In this document: positions 53,101-62,701 of the stretch, one piece after another
Layout of the letters: each line of letters begins with the position of its first letter
How positions within the stretch are numbered: the stretch's first letter is position 1
Assembly (NCBI GenBank): GCA_002021875.1
Contig: CP018627.1
Coordinates: forward strand, 9,300,001 to 9,364,000
Source of the DNA: Streptomyces hygroscopicus
GTDB taxonomy: Bacteria > Actinomycetota > Actinomycetes > Streptomycetales > Streptomycetaceae
Direction: 5' to 3'
Length of the DNA stretch: 64,000 nt
The notes under the pieces: model-generated
Told to the model about the DNA's origin: nothing
Seen by the model: only the letters and a program-made list of their open reading frames with translations
The model's database searches: none
Program-made: the position numbers and the translations under genes

Positions 53101-55466
53101 GAGTCGTCCTCTTGCCGGGAGCGGCCTTCGTGGAACTCGCGGTCCGTGCCGCGGACGAGGTCGGCTACGGGTTGGTCGGCGAACTGGTCATCGAGCGCCC
53201 CCTGGTGCTGCCCGAGAGCGGCGGCGTCCAGGTACGCGTGTGGGCCGGCGAGCCCGACGAGTCCGGCCACCGTACCGTCCAGGTTCACTCCCGCCGGGAG
53301 GAAGCCGGCCCGCGAGGGAGCTGGACCCGTCATGTCTCCGGGCGCTTGGTGCCGGAGGACGGACGGGCCGAGTTCGACCTCACCCAGTGGCCGCCGCCCG
53401 GCGCCACCGCGGTCGACCCGGACGCGTTCGCCCACGCGTACGACCACTTGGCAGAGGCGGGATACCACTATGGTCCGGCCTTTCAGGGACTGCGTGCGGC
53501 TTGGACTCGTGGCGAGGAGGTGTTCGCCGAGGTCTCACTGCCGGAGTCAGCGGGCAAGGCCGATGAGTACGGGCTGCACCCGGCCCTGCTGGACGCGGCC
53601 ATGCACTCCAGTCTCTTCCGCCCCGATCTGAGCGACGAGAGCCCGAAGCTGGCCCTGCCGTTCGTCTGGCGCGACGTCCGGCTGCAGGCCGACGGAGCCT
53701 CGGCACTGCGGGTGCGCCTCACCCCGCTCGCCCCCGACACGATCCGCCTACAGCTGGCCGACACCTCCGGCGCACCCGTGGTTTCCGTCGACTCGATGGT
53801 CCTGCGCCCCGTGGTCCCGGAACTGCTGCGCGTCGGCTCAGGCGCGGCCAAGGACCAGATGTTCCGGGTGGCCTGGGAGCCCATCTCCGTCAGGAGCGTG
53901 GACGACGAGCTGAACGCCGTACGCGTGACGACTGCCGAGGACGTCCGTGCCGTGGCCGCAACGGCCCCGCGTGTGCTCCTGCTCGATGTGGCCGGCGATG
54001 GACGTACGGACCCCGACGCGGCCCGGGACCTCAGCGGGCGGGTGCTGGAGGCCGTCCAGGCGTGGCTGGCAGAGCTCGCCTTCCAGGACACCGTTCTCCT
54101 CGCTCTCACACACTCCGGGGCGGCCGTCCGGGATGGGGACCCGGCTCCCGATCTCGCCGTCGCGACGGCCGCCGGCCTGCTGCGTGCGGCGCAGTCCGAG
54201 AACGTGGGCCGCATCATCCTGGTCGACACGGACGGCACGGAGGCGTCAGCCCGGCGCCTGCCCGATGTGCTCGCGACCGGGGAACCGCAGGCGGCACTTC
54301 GGTCAGGCTCGGTGGCGGTGCCGAGGCTCGTCAGGGCCTCGCCCGCCGAGGTCCAGGACCGTCCGCTGAACCCCGGGGGTACGGTTCTGATCACCGGCGG
54401 TACGGGTTCGCTGGGTCGCCTGGCGGCCGGGCACCTGGTTACCGAGCACAAGATCAGGAGTCTGCTCCTGGTGAGCCGGCAAGGACCGGACGCACCGGGC
54501 GCGGCCGAGCTGGAGGCCGAACTCACTGGACTCGGCGCGAACGTCCGGATCGTTGCGTGCGACGTCTCCGACCGGGACTCCGTGGCCGCGCTGCTGGCCT
54601 CTGTTCCCCACGACGCCCCTCTCACCGGCGTGATCCACACAGCCGGTGTGCTGGATGACGGTGTGGTCACCTCCCTGACGCCCGAACGGCTCGACACGGT
54701 GCTCCGTCCCAAGGCCGACGCGGCACAGATCCTGGACGAACTCACGCGCGATCTCGACCTTTCCGTCTTCGTCCTGTACTCCTCTATTGCGGGGATCTTC
54801 GGTGCAGCGGGCCAGAGCAGCTATGCCGCCGCGAACTCCTTCCTCGACGCGCTCGCTGAACGCCGTCGCGCTTGCGGACTGCCGGCGACCTCACTGGTGT
54901 GGGGATGGTGGGGCCAGGTGTCCGGCATAGTGGACAAGCTCGCCGAGGTCGACCTGAAGCGCTTCGACCGGCTCAACATGATCGAGTTCACCGCACAAGA
55001 GGGCATGGAGCTGTTCGACCTTGCGCTGTCCGATCGCAGCGCTGCCTTGGTCCTGGCGAAGATGGACCTGCAAGCAATGCGGGACCAAACTGACTCCGCA
55101 TCTGTCGCCCCACTGCTGCGCGGCCTCGTCCGCGTGGGTCGACGAGCCGCCAGTGATGGGGCGCCCGGGGCCGGCGGGCTGGCCGGGCGGCTGGCCGAGG
55201 CGTCCCCCGACCAGCGCGGAAAGATCTTGGCTGACTTGGTCCAGCGCGAGGTCTCCGCGATCCTCGGCCACCTGTCGCCGGACGAGATCGGATTGGACCT
55301 GTCCTTCTTCGACATCGGGTTCGACTCGCTGACCGCCGTCGAGCTCGCGAACCGGCTGTCGGCGCTGACCGGCCTCCGCATCCCGTCCACCTTCGCCTTC
55401 GACCGCCCCACGGTGGACCTGGCTGTCGAGGCGCTGCTGGAGAGCCTCGAACTCCACGCGGACTAG
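50178..55466 (+). CDS. Type I PKS E: extension module 7 (KS-AT-DH-KR-ACP), final module
   Basis: This is the last module, 1,762 residues, with no thioesterase; the chain is handed to the amide synthase encoded next. The docking start is [21 protein letters not shown]. The KS is TACSSSL with EAHGTGT. The AT has GHSLG (Ser 52161-52163) and an unusual specificity site, NGAAH (around 52461-52475), matching neither YASH nor HAFH. The DH has [17 protein letters not shown] and DAAMH; the KR has GGTGSLG, LDD and GQSSYAAAN, all apparently active. Predicted outcome: an alpha,beta-double bond with an uncommon alpha substituent. GTG 50178 is preferred to GTG 50148 because AGGGAG lies at 50166-50171. The ACP Ser is at 55326-55328. 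Confidence 0.95.
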   Translation: MASSESKVVEALRASLMENERLENEVQSIRDSLTEPIAIVGMACRFPGGVSSPEELWELIADGRSAVEGFPTNRGWDLENLYDPDLDRPGTTYVREGAFLHDAGEFDAGFFGISQSETMVMDPQQRLMLETSWEAFERAGIDPAAMRGKNVGVFAGMAAGQEYGTAFHSIPDELEGYVMTGGLASVLSGRVSYTFGFEGPAVTIDTACSSSLVALHMAAQSLRSGESSLALVGGTNVMATPAAFVLTARAGGLAKDGRCKAFAASADGTNWAEGVGVLLLERLSDAVRNGREVLGVVRATAVNQDGASNGLAAPNGPSQQRVIRQALAAGGLSPAEVDIVEAHGTGTALGDPIEAQALLTTYGQNRAPGLPLWLGSVKSNLGHAGAAAGVAGVIKMVMAMRHGVLPRTLHVDEPTPEVDWSAGAVELLTEAHEWPEAGRPRRAGVSGFGASGTNAHVILEQATEQTSGNLPDEKARVLGDSVVPLVVSARGKAGLAGQARRLGSFLTQRQETDVLDVGQSLVRSRGPLPDRAVVLAADRDEALAGLDAVARAESAPGVVTGFAESTVGRTVLVFPGQGTQWAGMGAELLEASPVFATRMTECAEVLDPLTGWSLLDVVRQVEGARSLEDVDVLQPVSWALMVSLAALWEACGVVPDAVVGHSLGEIAAACYAGALSLPDAARLMVHRSRIAEAELVGRGGMASLTADVKAVSVLIEEWPGLEIAAVNGPASVVVTGELPSLEELLARCEADGIRARRIRGINGAAHSSQIDVLHDSFLEALASVSAGPSRVPLYSTVTGRLHDTTEFDVEHWFRNMRQTVQFDPAIRSLVGDGHGVFIEVSAHPVLTSSVQDVLEDLDAGPAVVTGTLRRDDGGPRRFLASLAHLYAHGVRVNWEAVLGRGRERPVDLPTYAFQRQRYWLETAESRGDAPGLGLEVANHPLLGAVTEIPGSDGVLFTSRLSLRTHPWLADHAGAGVVLLPGAAFVELAVRAADEVGYGLVGELVIERPLVLPESGGVQVRVWAGEPDESGHRTVQVHSRREEAGPRGSWTRHVSGRLVPEDGRAEFDLTQWPPPGATAVDPDAFAHAYDHLAEAGYHYGPAFQGLRAAWTRGEEVFAEVSLPESAGKADEYGLHPALLDAAMHSSLFRPDLSDESPKLALPFVWRDVRLQADGASALRVRLTPLAPDTIRLQLADTSGAPVVSVDSMVLRPVVPELLRVGSGAAKDQMFRVAWEPISVRSVDDELNAVRVTTAEDVRAVAATAPRVLLLDVAGDGRTDPDAARDLSGRVLEAVQAWLAELAFQDTVLLALTHSGAAVRDGDPAPDLAVATAAGLLRAAQSENVGRIILVDTDGTEASARRLPDVLATGEPQAALRSGSVAVPRLVRASPAEVQDRPLNPGGTVLITGGTGSLGRLAAGHLVTEHKIRSLLLVSRQGPDAPGAAELEAELTGLGANVRIVACDVSDRDSVAALLASVPHDAPLTGVIHTAGVLDDGVVTSLTPERLDTVLRPKADAAQILDELTRDLDLSVFVLYSSIAGIFGAAGQSSYAAANSFLDALAERRRACGLPATSLVWGWWGQVSGIVDKLAEVDLKRFDRLNMIEFTAQEGMELFDLALSDRSAALVLAKMDLQAMRDQTDSASVAPLLRGLVRVGRRAASDGAPGAGGLAGRLAEASPDQRGKILADLVQREVSAILGHLSPDEIGLDLSFFDIGFDSLTAVELANRLSALTGLRIPSTFAFDRPTVDLAVEALLESLELHAD

Positions 55467-55548
55467 CCGGAACCTTCGCGCATAGGTGCGGAGCTGGACC
55501 AGAGTCAATGCAAACGTTGTTTCCTTCCCGGATGAAGTGGAGTTCGGC

Positions 55549-56319
55549 GTGTTCGTCAAAAAAGATTATCTGCAGCGCATAGGTTACGAAGGATCCGGCA
55601 TTCCGAACCTTCACACCCTGGCGGAACTTCAGTGGCTGCATCTCTGCAGTCTCCCCTACGACACCGGATACATTCTGCATCAGCCGTACGAGGATTTTGA
55701 CATGCCCCGCGTATTCGAAGCGGTGATGAAACGGGGCGGAGTCTGTTTCGAGTTGAATTTCCTCTTCCATCGTCTCCTTGTCGAGATGGGATTCGATGCG
55801 CACGTGAATTCCGCCAGCACGGCTCTCCCTGGCGGCCAGTGGGGTTCCGAGATCGAGCACATGGCTATCCGCGTCCGTATAGACGACGTGGATTGGCTCG
55901 TCGACGTCGGGCACGGAAGCGTGGCCATCACGGAGCCCCTGCGTATCGATGAACAGGGGGGAAGCGTGGTTCAGATGGGCACGGAGTTCCGCTTGGCCAC
56001 GCGGGGCGAGTGGCGCGTCCTTCAATACAAGCCAAAGGGCAGGGATTGGCGTGACGCATATCGGATGAAAATCAAAGATCGTGCCATTTCCGATTGGAAT
56101 ACGTGGCGAGAAGAACTGCCGCCCGACGCGGACCCTGTGGTGCCGCGGAAGCGGCGACGCGGTGTGGAGAACGGGCAGGTGACCCTCGTCGCCAATCTCT
56201 TCAGGTCCATCATCGGGGGCGAGGAGACGGTGAAGCACGTACGTGATGAAGCAGAGCTGATCGAGATCATGACTACTTACTGGGGAGAGTCCGCACCTAT
56301 CGTCGGGTACGAACGATGA
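55549..56319 (+). CDS. rifF: Amide synthase (RifF type, arylamine N-acetyltransferase fold)
   Basis: This enzyme releases the finished chain from the last ACP and closes the macrolactam on the AHBA amino group, replacing a thioesterase. The arylamine N-acetyltransferase catalytic triad is visible: Cys in KRGGVCFELNF, His in EIEHMAIRV, Asp in WLVDVGHG. GTG 55549 (GGAG at 55539-55542) gives about 256 residues, beginning VFVKKDYLQRIGY, which fits the usual start and length of the family; the longer frame from 55486 would add 21 unrelated residues. It lies immediately after the last PKS gene and before the AHBA genes, as in the rifamycin cluster. Base composition is lower in GC than its neighbours. 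Confidence 0.94.
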   Translation: MFVKKDYLQRIGYEGSGIPNLHTLAELQWLHLCSLPYDTGYILHQPYEDFDMPRVFEAVMKRGGVCFELNFLFHRLLVEMGFDAHVNSASTALPGGQWGSEIEHMAIRVRIDDVDWLVDVGHGSVAITEPLRIDEQGGSVVQMGTEFRLATRGEWRVLQYKPKGRDWRDAYRMKIKDRAISDWNTWREELPPDADPVVPRKRRRGVENGQVTLVANLFRSIIGGEETVKHVRDEAELIEIMTTYWGESAPIVGYER

Positions 56320-56360
56320 CATTTCCGCTGCCGCCCCGCCCCGTATGAAACGGGCCTTGA

Positions 56361-57449
56361 ATGAGAGAGCGAGACGGCGTGAGAGGCCAGATCCCGGTGA
56401 GCATCGGCGACCGTTCGTACGATGTGCTGGTCGGCCGGGGGGTGCGTTCCTCGCTGGCCGAAGTGATCCAGGGCCTCGGCGCCCGGCGGGTCGCCGTCGT
56501 GTCAGCCCGGCCCGCGCAATGGGTGCCCGACACCGGCGTGGAGACCCTGCTGCTGCCCGCCCGCGACGGTGAGCGGGACAAGACCCTCGCCACCGTCGAG
56601 GCACTGTGCGCGGAGTTCGTACGCTTCGGCCTCACCCGCAACGACGCGGTCGTCTCCTGCGGGGGTGGAACCACCACCGATGTCGTCGGCCTGGCCGCCG
56701 CCCTGTACCACCGGGGCGTGCCAGTGGTGCATCTGCCGACCACGTTGCTGGCGCAGGTCGACGCGAGCGTCGGCGGTAAGACGGCGGTCAACCTGCCCTC
56801 CGGTAAGAACCTGGTGGGCGCCTATTGGCAGCCTGCCGCCGTATTGTGCGACACCGAGTACCTGTCCACCCTGCCCCGGCGCGAGATGCTCAACGGCTTG
56901 GGCGAGATCGCCCGCTGCCATTTCATCGGCGCCGGCGACCTGCGCGAGCTCGGCCTCACGGAGCGAATCGCGGCCAGTGTGACGCTCAAGGCCGACGTCG
57001 TCTCGGCCGATGAGCGCGACACCGGTCTGCGGCACATCCTCAACTACGGCCACACCCTGGGCCACGCGCTGGAATCCGCCAGCGGCTTTGCGCTTCGGCA
57101 CGGCGAGGCCGTCGCTGTCGGCACGATTTTCGCGGGCCTGCTCGCCGGCGCTCTGGACCGGATCGGCCCCGGGCGGGTGGCGGAGCACCGGGAGGTCGTC
57201 GAGTTCTACGGCCTGCCGGCCGCGCTGCCCGAGGAGATCGAGACAGCTGAGCTGATCCGCCTGATGCGCAGGGACAAGAAGGCGCTCACCGGCCTCGCGT
57301 TCGTCCTCGACGGCCCCAGCGGCGTGGAGCTGGTCCACGACGTATCCGAACAAGTCGTCGCCGATGTCCTGGAGTCCATGCCACGGCAGCCACTCGGCCG
57401 ACTCGTCGAGCCGGCACACTTCCACGGAACAGGAGATCCGCTGGCATGA
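56361..57449 (+). CDS. rifG: Aminodehydroquinate synthase
   Basis: This enzyme cyclises aminoDAHP to aminodehydroquinate in the aminoshikimate route to AHBA. It is a 362-residue dehydroquinate synthase-like enzyme. Motifs are the NAD-binding GGGTTTDVVGLAAALYHRG, then PTTLLAQVDASVGGKTAVN, PSGKNLVGAYWQP, and the metal-binding HILNYGHTLGHALE and FALRHGEAVAVG. The GEIARCHFIG segment differs from primary-metabolism enzymes, as in the secondary-metabolism branch. Its stop overlaps the next start by four bases (ATGA). Confidence 0.95.
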   Translation: MRERDGVRGQIPVSIGDRSYDVLVGRGVRSSLAEVIQGLGARRVAVVSARPAQWVPDTGVETLLLPARDGERDKTLATVEALCAEFVRFGLTRNDAVVSCGGGTTTDVVGLAAALYHRGVPVVHLPTTLLAQVDASVGGKTAVNLPSGKNLVGAYWQPAAVLCDTEYLSTLPRREMLNGLGEIARCHFIGAGDLRELGLTERIAASVTLKADVVSADERDTGLRHILNYGHTLGHALESASGFALRHGEAVAVGTIFAGLLAGALDRIGPGRVAEHREVVEFYGLPAALPEEIETAELIRLMRRDKKALTGLAFVLDGPSGVELVHDVSEQVVADVLESMPRQPLGRLVEPAHFHGTGDPLA

Positions 57450-58720
57450 CGCGCTCATCAGAGGCAGCGCACGGCGAGGCCCGGGTCTGGGCCACGCGGG
57501 AGCCAGGACTCGCGGACCGCCTCGCCGCGGCCCTGGACAGACGTGCGGCGCAGCAGCCTGAGTGGCCGGACCCCGCCCTGGCCCGGATGGTGATGGACCG
57601 GCTGCGCGACGCACCCCCGATCGTGGCCGAGTCCGAGACTGCACAGCTCTCCGAGAAATTTGCGGCGGTCACCCGCGGCGAGGCATTCCTGCTGCAGAGC
57701 GGGGACTGCGCGGAGACCTTCGCCGAGACCACCGAACCGCACCTGCGGGCCAACCTCAGCCTCCTGAAGCGCATGGCCCTGATCCTGACCCACGCCGCTG
57801 AGCTGCCGGTGATTCCCCTCGCCCGCATGGCCGGCCAGTACGCGAAGCCACGCTCCCAGCCCGCCGATGCGGACGGCCTACCGGTCTACCGAGGTGACAT
57901 GGTCAACTCCGCCGCACGCATCCTTGCCGCCCGCACTCCCGACCCCGAGCGGATGCTGCTCGCCCACAAACATGCGGCTCGCGCGATGGCGCTCGCCCGC
58001 CGGGCCGGACAGATCTATGTGAGCCACGAGATGCTCCTGCTCGACTACGAATGCGCCCCACTCCACATCGCCAGGTTCACCACCGGTCCGGAGCCTCTGC
58101 TCGCCAGCCCACTCGCCCACTTCCTGTGGATCGGTGAGCGCACGCGAGGCCTCGACGACGCGCACCTCGCCGTCGCCGAACTACTCGCCAACCCCATCGG
58201 GGTGAAGATCGGGCCCGGCACCACCCCGGAACAAGCCGTCGAGTACGTCCGCAGGCTCGACCCCCACGGCACGCCCGGGCGGCTGACGCTGATCAGCAGA
58301 ATGGGCCACGCCCTGGTCCGCGAGGTGCTGCCGCCGATAGTGGAGAAGGTCACCGCCACCGGCCACCAGGTGGTCTGGCAGTGCGACCCGATGCACGGCA
58401 ACTCCCGCACGACCGCAGGCGGTCGAAAAACCCGCCACTTCGACGACATCGTCGCGGAGATCAGCGGCTTCTTCGACGTCCACCGCACCCTCGGCACTCA
58501 CCCCGGCGGCATCCACCTGGAGGCGACCGGCGAGGACGTCACCGAGTGCCTGGGCGGGGCCCGCGGCCTGGGTGAGGACGACCTTTCGGCCCGCTTCCGT
58601 ACCGCCTGCGACCCCCGCCTGAACGAGGAGCAGGCCATCGAGCTCGCCTACACCGTCGCCGATCTGCTCGCTGCTGCTGTCCGGCCGGTCACCGACACAG
58701 GCTCTCGGAACCCGAGATGA
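57446..58720 (+). CDS. rifH: AminoDAHP synthase (class II DAHP synthase-like)
   Basis: This enzyme condenses phosphoenolpyruvate with iminoerythrose 4-phosphate to aminoDAHP, the first step of the aminoshikimate pathway. It has 424 residues and is of class II (plant-like) type: LLQSGDCAETF near residue 85, KPRSQP, SHEMLLLDYE, GVKIGPGTTPEQ, CDPMHGNSR with TRHFDDI, and THPGGIHLEATGEDVTECLGG. It overlaps both neighbours by four bases, so translation is coupled within G-H-I. The ordinary aromatic amino acid DAHP synthase is ruled out by context, not by sequence alone. Confidence 0.94.
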   Translation: MTRSSEAAHGEARVWATREPGLADRLAAALDRRAAQQPEWPDPALARMVMDRLRDAPPIVAESETAQLSEKFAAVTRGEAFLLQSGDCAETFAETTEPHLRANLSLLKRMALILTHAAELPVIPLARMAGQYAKPRSQPADADGLPVYRGDMVNSAARILAARTPDPERMLLAHKHAARAMALARRAGQIYVSHEMLLLDYECAPLHIARFTTGPEPLLASPLAHFLWIGERTRGLDDAHLAVAELLANPIGVKIGPGTTPEQAVEYVRRLDPHGTPGRLTLISRMGHALVREVLPPIVEKVTATGHQVVWQCDPMHGNSRTTAGGRKTRHFDDIVAEISGFFDVHRTLGTHPGGIHLEATGEDVTECLGGARGLGEDDLSARFRTACDPRLNEEQAIELAYTVADLLAAAVRPVTDTGSRNPR

Positions 58721-59550
58721 CCGCCACCGCCCCGTCGCCACAGCCCTCGATCAGCGGCACCACCCGCTTGTACGCCGTCGTCGGCGATCCGGTTGCACAG
58801 GTCCAGTCTCCCGGCCTGCTCAATCCGCTCTTCGCCGACCAGGGACTCGACGCGGTGCTGGTGCCGGTGGAGGTTCGCCCTGACGATCTGGAACAGGTCA
58901 TCCGCGGCCTGCAGCGCATCGGCAACCTCGACGGCATCTTCGTCACCGTCCCCCACAAGGCGGACGCCGCCCGACTCGCCGACCGGCACAGCCGCACTGT
59001 CGAGATCGCCGGAACGTCCAACGTGCTGCGCCGCGAGACCGACGGCAGGTGGTTCGCCGAGAACTTCGACGGTGCCGGTTTCGTGGCCGGCCTCGCCCGT
59101 GCCGGGCACGAGATTCGCGGCAGCCGGGTCGCGCTCGCCGGGGCCGGCGGAGCGGGCAGCGCCATCGCGGCGGCGCTGCTGACGGCCGGCGCGACCCGGA
59201 TCGCCGTGACCGACCCGGACCGGCCCAAACTGGACGCACTCGTCGGCCGGCTCGCCAGGTACTGGCCCGGCCGGGTACACGCCGTTGCCGAACCGGCCCT
59301 GAAGGACAGCGACCTCGCGGTCAACGCGACTCCGCTCGGGCTGCGATCCAGCGACCCGCTGCCGTTCCCGCCCGAAGCGCTCGCCCCCGGAGCGGCCGTG
59401 GCCGACATCATCATGAAACCCCACGAGACGCCTCTGCTGCGGCAGGCCGCCGCCCTTGGCCACCACGTCCACCACGGCATTGACATGCTGAAAGGGCAAG
59501 TGGAGTTCTACTGCGAGTTCTTCGGTCTGCGCGCACCCGGGACCGGCTGA
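58717..59550 (+). CDS. rifI: Aminoquinate/shikimate dehydrogenase-like protein
   Basis: This 277-residue oxidoreductase has the shikimate dehydrogenase fold: substrate region VGDPVAQVQSPGLLNP, catalytic Lys in VTVPHK, NENF-like region FAENFDGAGFV, and nucleotide loop LAGAGGAGSAIAAALL. In the rifamycin cluster the equivalent gene lies at the same place. It was found dispensable for AHBA formation there, possibly recycling or shunting aminoquinate. ATG 58717 overlaps the rifH stop by four bases. About 190 bp without a gene follow. Confidence 0.92.
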   Translation: MTATAPSPQPSISGTTRLYAVVGDPVAQVQSPGLLNPLFADQGLDAVLVPVEVRPDDLEQVIRGLQRIGNLDGIFVTVPHKADAARLADRHSRTVEIAGTSNVLRRETDGRWFAENFDGAGFVAGLARAGHEIRGSRVALAGAGGAGSAIAAALLTAGATRIAVTDPDRPKLDALVGRLARYWPGRVHAVAEPALKDSDLAVNATPLGLRSSDPLPFPPEALAPGAAVADIIMKPHETPLLRQAAALGHHVHHGIDMLKGQVEFYCEFFGLRAPGTG

Positions 59551-59741
59551 CGCCCGCACCGGCCACACTCGCACGTCCAGCCGGCCCACATCCGGGCGGA
59601 CGGCTACCAAGCCGAGGGATGCGGGGCGGTAAGAGCGGTGCCTACCGTGAACGTCGCACATCCGGCCACGTGCCCCGCCCCGCGCTATGCCGTCCGTCGG
59701 CCATCGGCCGAGAAATGTTCGAAATGAAGATTTGGAGACGC

Positions 59742-60902
59742 ATGAACGCGCGACCGACACCAGAGTTCCCCACCTGGCCGCAGTACGACGACGGCGAGCG
59801 CACCGGCCTGATCCGGGCCCTGGAGCAGGGCCAGTGGTGGCGCATGGGAGGGTCGGAGGTGGACTCCTTCGAGAGTGAGTTCGCGGACTTCCACGGCGCC
59901 CCACACGCTTTGGCCGTCACCAACGGCACCCACGCCCTGGAGTTGGCGTTGCAGTGTCTGGGCGTCGGGCCGGGCACCGAGGTCATCGTGCCGGCCTTCA
60001 CCTTCATCTCCTCCTCCCAGGCCGCTCAGCGGCTGGGAGCGGTTGCCGTCCCCGTCGACGTCGATCTCGATACCTACAACATCGACGTGGCTGCCGCGGC
60101 TTCCGCCGTCACCCCCCTCACCAAGGTGATCATGCCTGTGCACATGGCGGGGCTCATCGCCGACATGGACGCGCTCGGCGAACTCTCCGCTGACACCGGT
60201 GTGCCTCTTCTCCAGGACGCCGCCCACGCACACGGTGCCCGCTGGCAGGGCAAACGGGTGGGCGAGTTGGGTACGGTCGCCTCGTTCAGCTTCCAGAACG
60301 GCAAGCTGATGACCGCCGGCGAGGGCGGTGCGCTGCTCCTGCCCGACGAGGAGACCTACGAGGCCGCGTTCCTGCGGCACAGTTGTGGCCGGCCACGTAC
60401 CGACCGCCGATACATGCACCAGACCGCCGGCACCAACATGCGGCTCAACGAGTTCTCCGCGGCCGTGCTCCGCGCCCAGCTGGGCCGCCTCGACGCCCAG
60501 ATCACGCTCCGCGATCAGCGCTGGACGCTGCTGTCCCGGCTGCTCGGTGAGATCGACGGCGTCGTACCCCAGGGCAGCGACCCGCGCGCCGACCGGAACT
60601 CTCACTACATGGCGATGTTCCGGATCCCCGGCATATCCGAGGAGGCCCGCAACGCCCTCGTCGACACGCTCGTCGAGGCCGGCCTGCCCGCCTTCGCCGC
60701 CTTCCGGGCGATCTACCGCACCAACGCGTTCTGGGAGACAGCCGCGCCCGACACCACCGTCGACAAGCTCGCCGAAAGCTGCCCGCACACCGAGGCGATC
60801 AGCACCGACTGCATCTGGCTGCACCATCGAGCGCTGCTCGCCTCAGAGGAAGCCCTCTATGCCACAGCCGAGATCATCGCCGACGCCTTGGCCGCACGGT
60901 GA
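59742..60902 (+). CDS. rifK: AHBA synthase / UDP-3-keto-glucose aminotransferase
   Basis: This is a PLP enzyme with two roles in AHBA biosynthesis: aromatising aminodehydroshikimate to AHBA, and, with RifL, transaminating UDP-3-keto-glucose towards UDP-kanosamine. It has 386 residues; the PLP lysine is Lys188 (FSFQNGKLMTAGEGG). Family landmarks are EQGQWWRMGG, PAFTFISSSQAAQRLGA, PVHMAGL, QDAAHAHGARW and ADRNSHYMAMFRIPG. ATG 59742 matches the family start (MNARPTPEFPTWPQYDD) and follows GGAG at 59734-59737; the frame from 59619 is an extension. This gene is the standard marker of ansamycin clusters. Confidence 0.97.
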   Translation: MNARPTPEFPTWPQYDDGERTGLIRALEQGQWWRMGGSEVDSFESEFADFHGAPHALAVTNGTHALELALQCLGVGPGTEVIVPAFTFISSSQAAQRLGAVAVPVDVDLDTYNIDVAAAASAVTPLTKVIMPVHMAGLIADMDALGELSADTGVPLLQDAAHAHGARWQGKRVGELGTVASFSFQNGKLMTAGEGGALLLPDEETYEAAFLRHSCGRPRTDRRYMHQTAGTNMRLNEFSAAVLRAQLGRLDAQITLRDQRWTLLSRLLGEIDGVVPQGSDPRADRNSHYMAMFRIPGISEEARNALVDTLVEAGLPAFAAFRAIYRTNAFWETAAPDTTVDKLAESCPHTEAISTDCIWLHHRALLASEEALYATAEIIADALAAR

Positions 60903-61999
60903 GGGTCCGGGCTGCCGTCGTCGGGCTCGGCTGGGCGGGCCGCGACCTATGGCTCAGGCTGCTGCGCGAGCACAAGGACTTCGAGGTGGTCGCCGGCGTC
61001 GACCCCGACCCCGGCTCCCGGGCGGCGGCTGTGGCCACCGGGCTGCGCGCCCACTCCACCGTGGACGCCCTCGATCCCCGCACGATCGACATCGCCGTCG
61101 TCGCGGTACCCAACCATCTGCACGCTGAGGTCGCGGCCGCCCTGCTCCGTCGAGGGATCTCCGTCTTCCTGGAGAAGCCGGTCTGCCTCACCGCTGCCGA
61201 GGCCGACGCCCTCGCCGCGGCCGAACGCAACGGCGCGGTGCTGCTCGCCGGCAGTGCCGCCGCCCACCGCGGCGACATCCGCGAGCTCTCCGGGCTGCTT
61301 CCCCAGCTCGGCCGGATCCGCCATGCCGACCTGACCTGGGTCAGGGCGCGCGGAGTGCCGCAGCCCGGCGGCTGGTTCACCCAGCGCAGCAGGGCCGGTG
61401 GCGGTGCGCTCGTCGACCTCGGCTGGCACCTTCTCGACGTCCTCGCCTTCCTCCTCGGCCCCGCCCCCGTCGCCCAGGTGATCGGCTCGATCTCCGACGA
61501 CTTCGTCAGCAGCAGAGCCTGGTCCGCCACATGGCGTGAGGACCGGCTCACCGACGCCCCGACCGGCGACGTCGAGGACACCGCCCGCGGTTTCCTGGTC
61601 CGCGAGGACGGTATCTCTGTCTCGTTGCGGGCCAGCTGGGCCTCACACGAGGCGCTGGACGGCTCCGTCATCACCATCGAGGGCAGCGATGGAACGGCAC
61701 GGCTGCACTGCACCTTCGGCTTCAGCCCGAACCGGGCTCCCGAATCGGTGCTCACCCTCACGCAGGACGGCTCCACACAGCGGATCCCGCTGCCCGCCGA
61801 ACCCATCGGCATTGAGTACGGTCGCCAGCTCGACGGCCTCACCCGGCTCCTGGCCGACCCGGGCCGACGAGGCCAGGCCGTCGCCCAGGCCCGCAGCACC
61901 GTCCGGTTGATCGAAAGCTTCTATGCATCGGCGCGCGCTGCCCCACCCGTGGATCGCGCGTCCGAATTCACCGCCCACAAAGAGGTGAGGATCGCATGA
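60899..61999 (+). CDS. rifL: UDP-glucose 3-dehydrogenase-like oxidoreductase
   Basis: This 366-residue Gfo/Idh/MocA-family dehydrogenase is thought to oxidise UDP-glucose at C3 so RifK can install the amino group of kanosamine. The NAD loop VVGLGWAGRDLW is at the N-terminus, followed by the family motif FLEKPVCLTAAEA and the catalytic region VDLGWHLLDVL. GTG 60899 overlaps the rifK stop by four bases, which fits the functional pairing. Confidence 0.93.
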   Translation: MRVRAAVVGLGWAGRDLWLRLLREHKDFEVVAGVDPDPGSRAAAVATGLRAHSTVDALDPRTIDIAVVAVPNHLHAEVAAALLRRGISVFLEKPVCLTAAEADALAAAERNGAVLLAGSAAAHRGDIRELSGLLPQLGRIRHADLTWVRARGVPQPGGWFTQRSRAGGGALVDLGWHLLDVLAFLLGPAPVAQVIGSISDDFVSSRAWSATWREDRLTDAPTGDVEDTARGFLVREDGISVSLRASWASHEALDGSVITIEGSDGTARLHCTFGFSPNRAPESVLTLTQDGSTQRIPLPAEPIGIEYGRQLDGLTRLLADPGRRGQAVAQARSTVRLIESFYASARAAPPVDRASEFTAHKEVRIA

Positions 62000-62694
62000 C
62001 CAGAGGGCCGGAATTCCATGCGGCACCGACCATCGAACAGCGCCCCCCGGTCCCCAGACACGCTGTCATCTTCGATCTCGACGGGGTCGTCGTCGACAGC
62101 TTCGAGGTGATGGGTGAGGCGTTCTCCCTGGCGTACGCCGAGGTCGTCGGCACCGGCGAGGCACCTTTCGAGGAGTACCGGCGCCACCAGGGCCGCTACT
62201 TTCCCGACATCATGCGGATCATGGGCCTTCCGCTGGAGATGGAAGAGCCCTTCGTCCGCGAGAGCTACCGGCTCGCCGACCGCGTCCAGGTGTACGACGG
62301 TGTCGTCGACGTCCTGCGGACGCTGAACGAACGCGGCCTCCGGCTGGCCATCGCCACCGGCAAGGCAGGCGAGCGCGCCCGGTCCCTGCTCGATGTCCTC
62401 GGCCTGCTCCCGTACTTCGCCCACGTCATCGGCTCCGACGAGGTGCCCCGGCCCAAGCCCGCCCCTGACATCATCAGACGCGCACTCGAACTCCTCGAGG
62501 TTCCGGCGGAGCGGGCCATCATGATCGGCGACGCCCCCACCGACCTGGCCAGCGCTCACAGCGCCGACGTCACCGCCGTAGCCGCGCTGTGGGGTTGCCA
62601 GGCAGGGGCCGAATTGCTCGCCGCCGACCCCGATGTCGTCCTGCGGTGGCCCGTCGACCTGCTCGCCCTCTGCCCGGCTCTGCCCGGCCACTGA
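61996..62694 (+). CDS. rifM: HAD-family phosphatase of AHBA (kanosamine) supply
   Basis: This 232-residue haloacid dehalogenase-type hydrolase has the motifs VIFDLDGVVVDSF (nucleophile Asp), IATGKAGERA, RPKPAPDI and MIGDAPTDLASA. It is assigned a role in releasing kanosamine or its phosphate from the UDP-sugar route. The exact reaction is less certain than the fold. ATG 61996 overlaps the rifL stop by four bases. Confidence 0.92.
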   Translation: MTRGPEFHAAPTIEQRPPVPRHAVIFDLDGVVVDSFEVMGEAFSLAYAEVVGTGEAPFEEYRRHQGRYFPDIMRIMGLPLEMEEPFVRESYRLADRVQVYDGVVDVLRTLNERGLRLAIATGKAGERARSLLDVLGLLPYFAHVIGSDEVPRPKPAPDIIRRALELLEVPAERAIMIGDAPTDLASAHSADVTAVAALWGCQAGAELLAADPDVVLRWPVDLLALCPALPGH

Positions 62695-62701
62695 ACCGCC
62701 A

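Noticed and set aside
55300..55466. Possible thioesterase at the end of the last PKS
   Set aside because: The protein ends about 40 residues after the ACP and has no GxSxG hydrolase region. Release by the adjacent amide synthase explains this.
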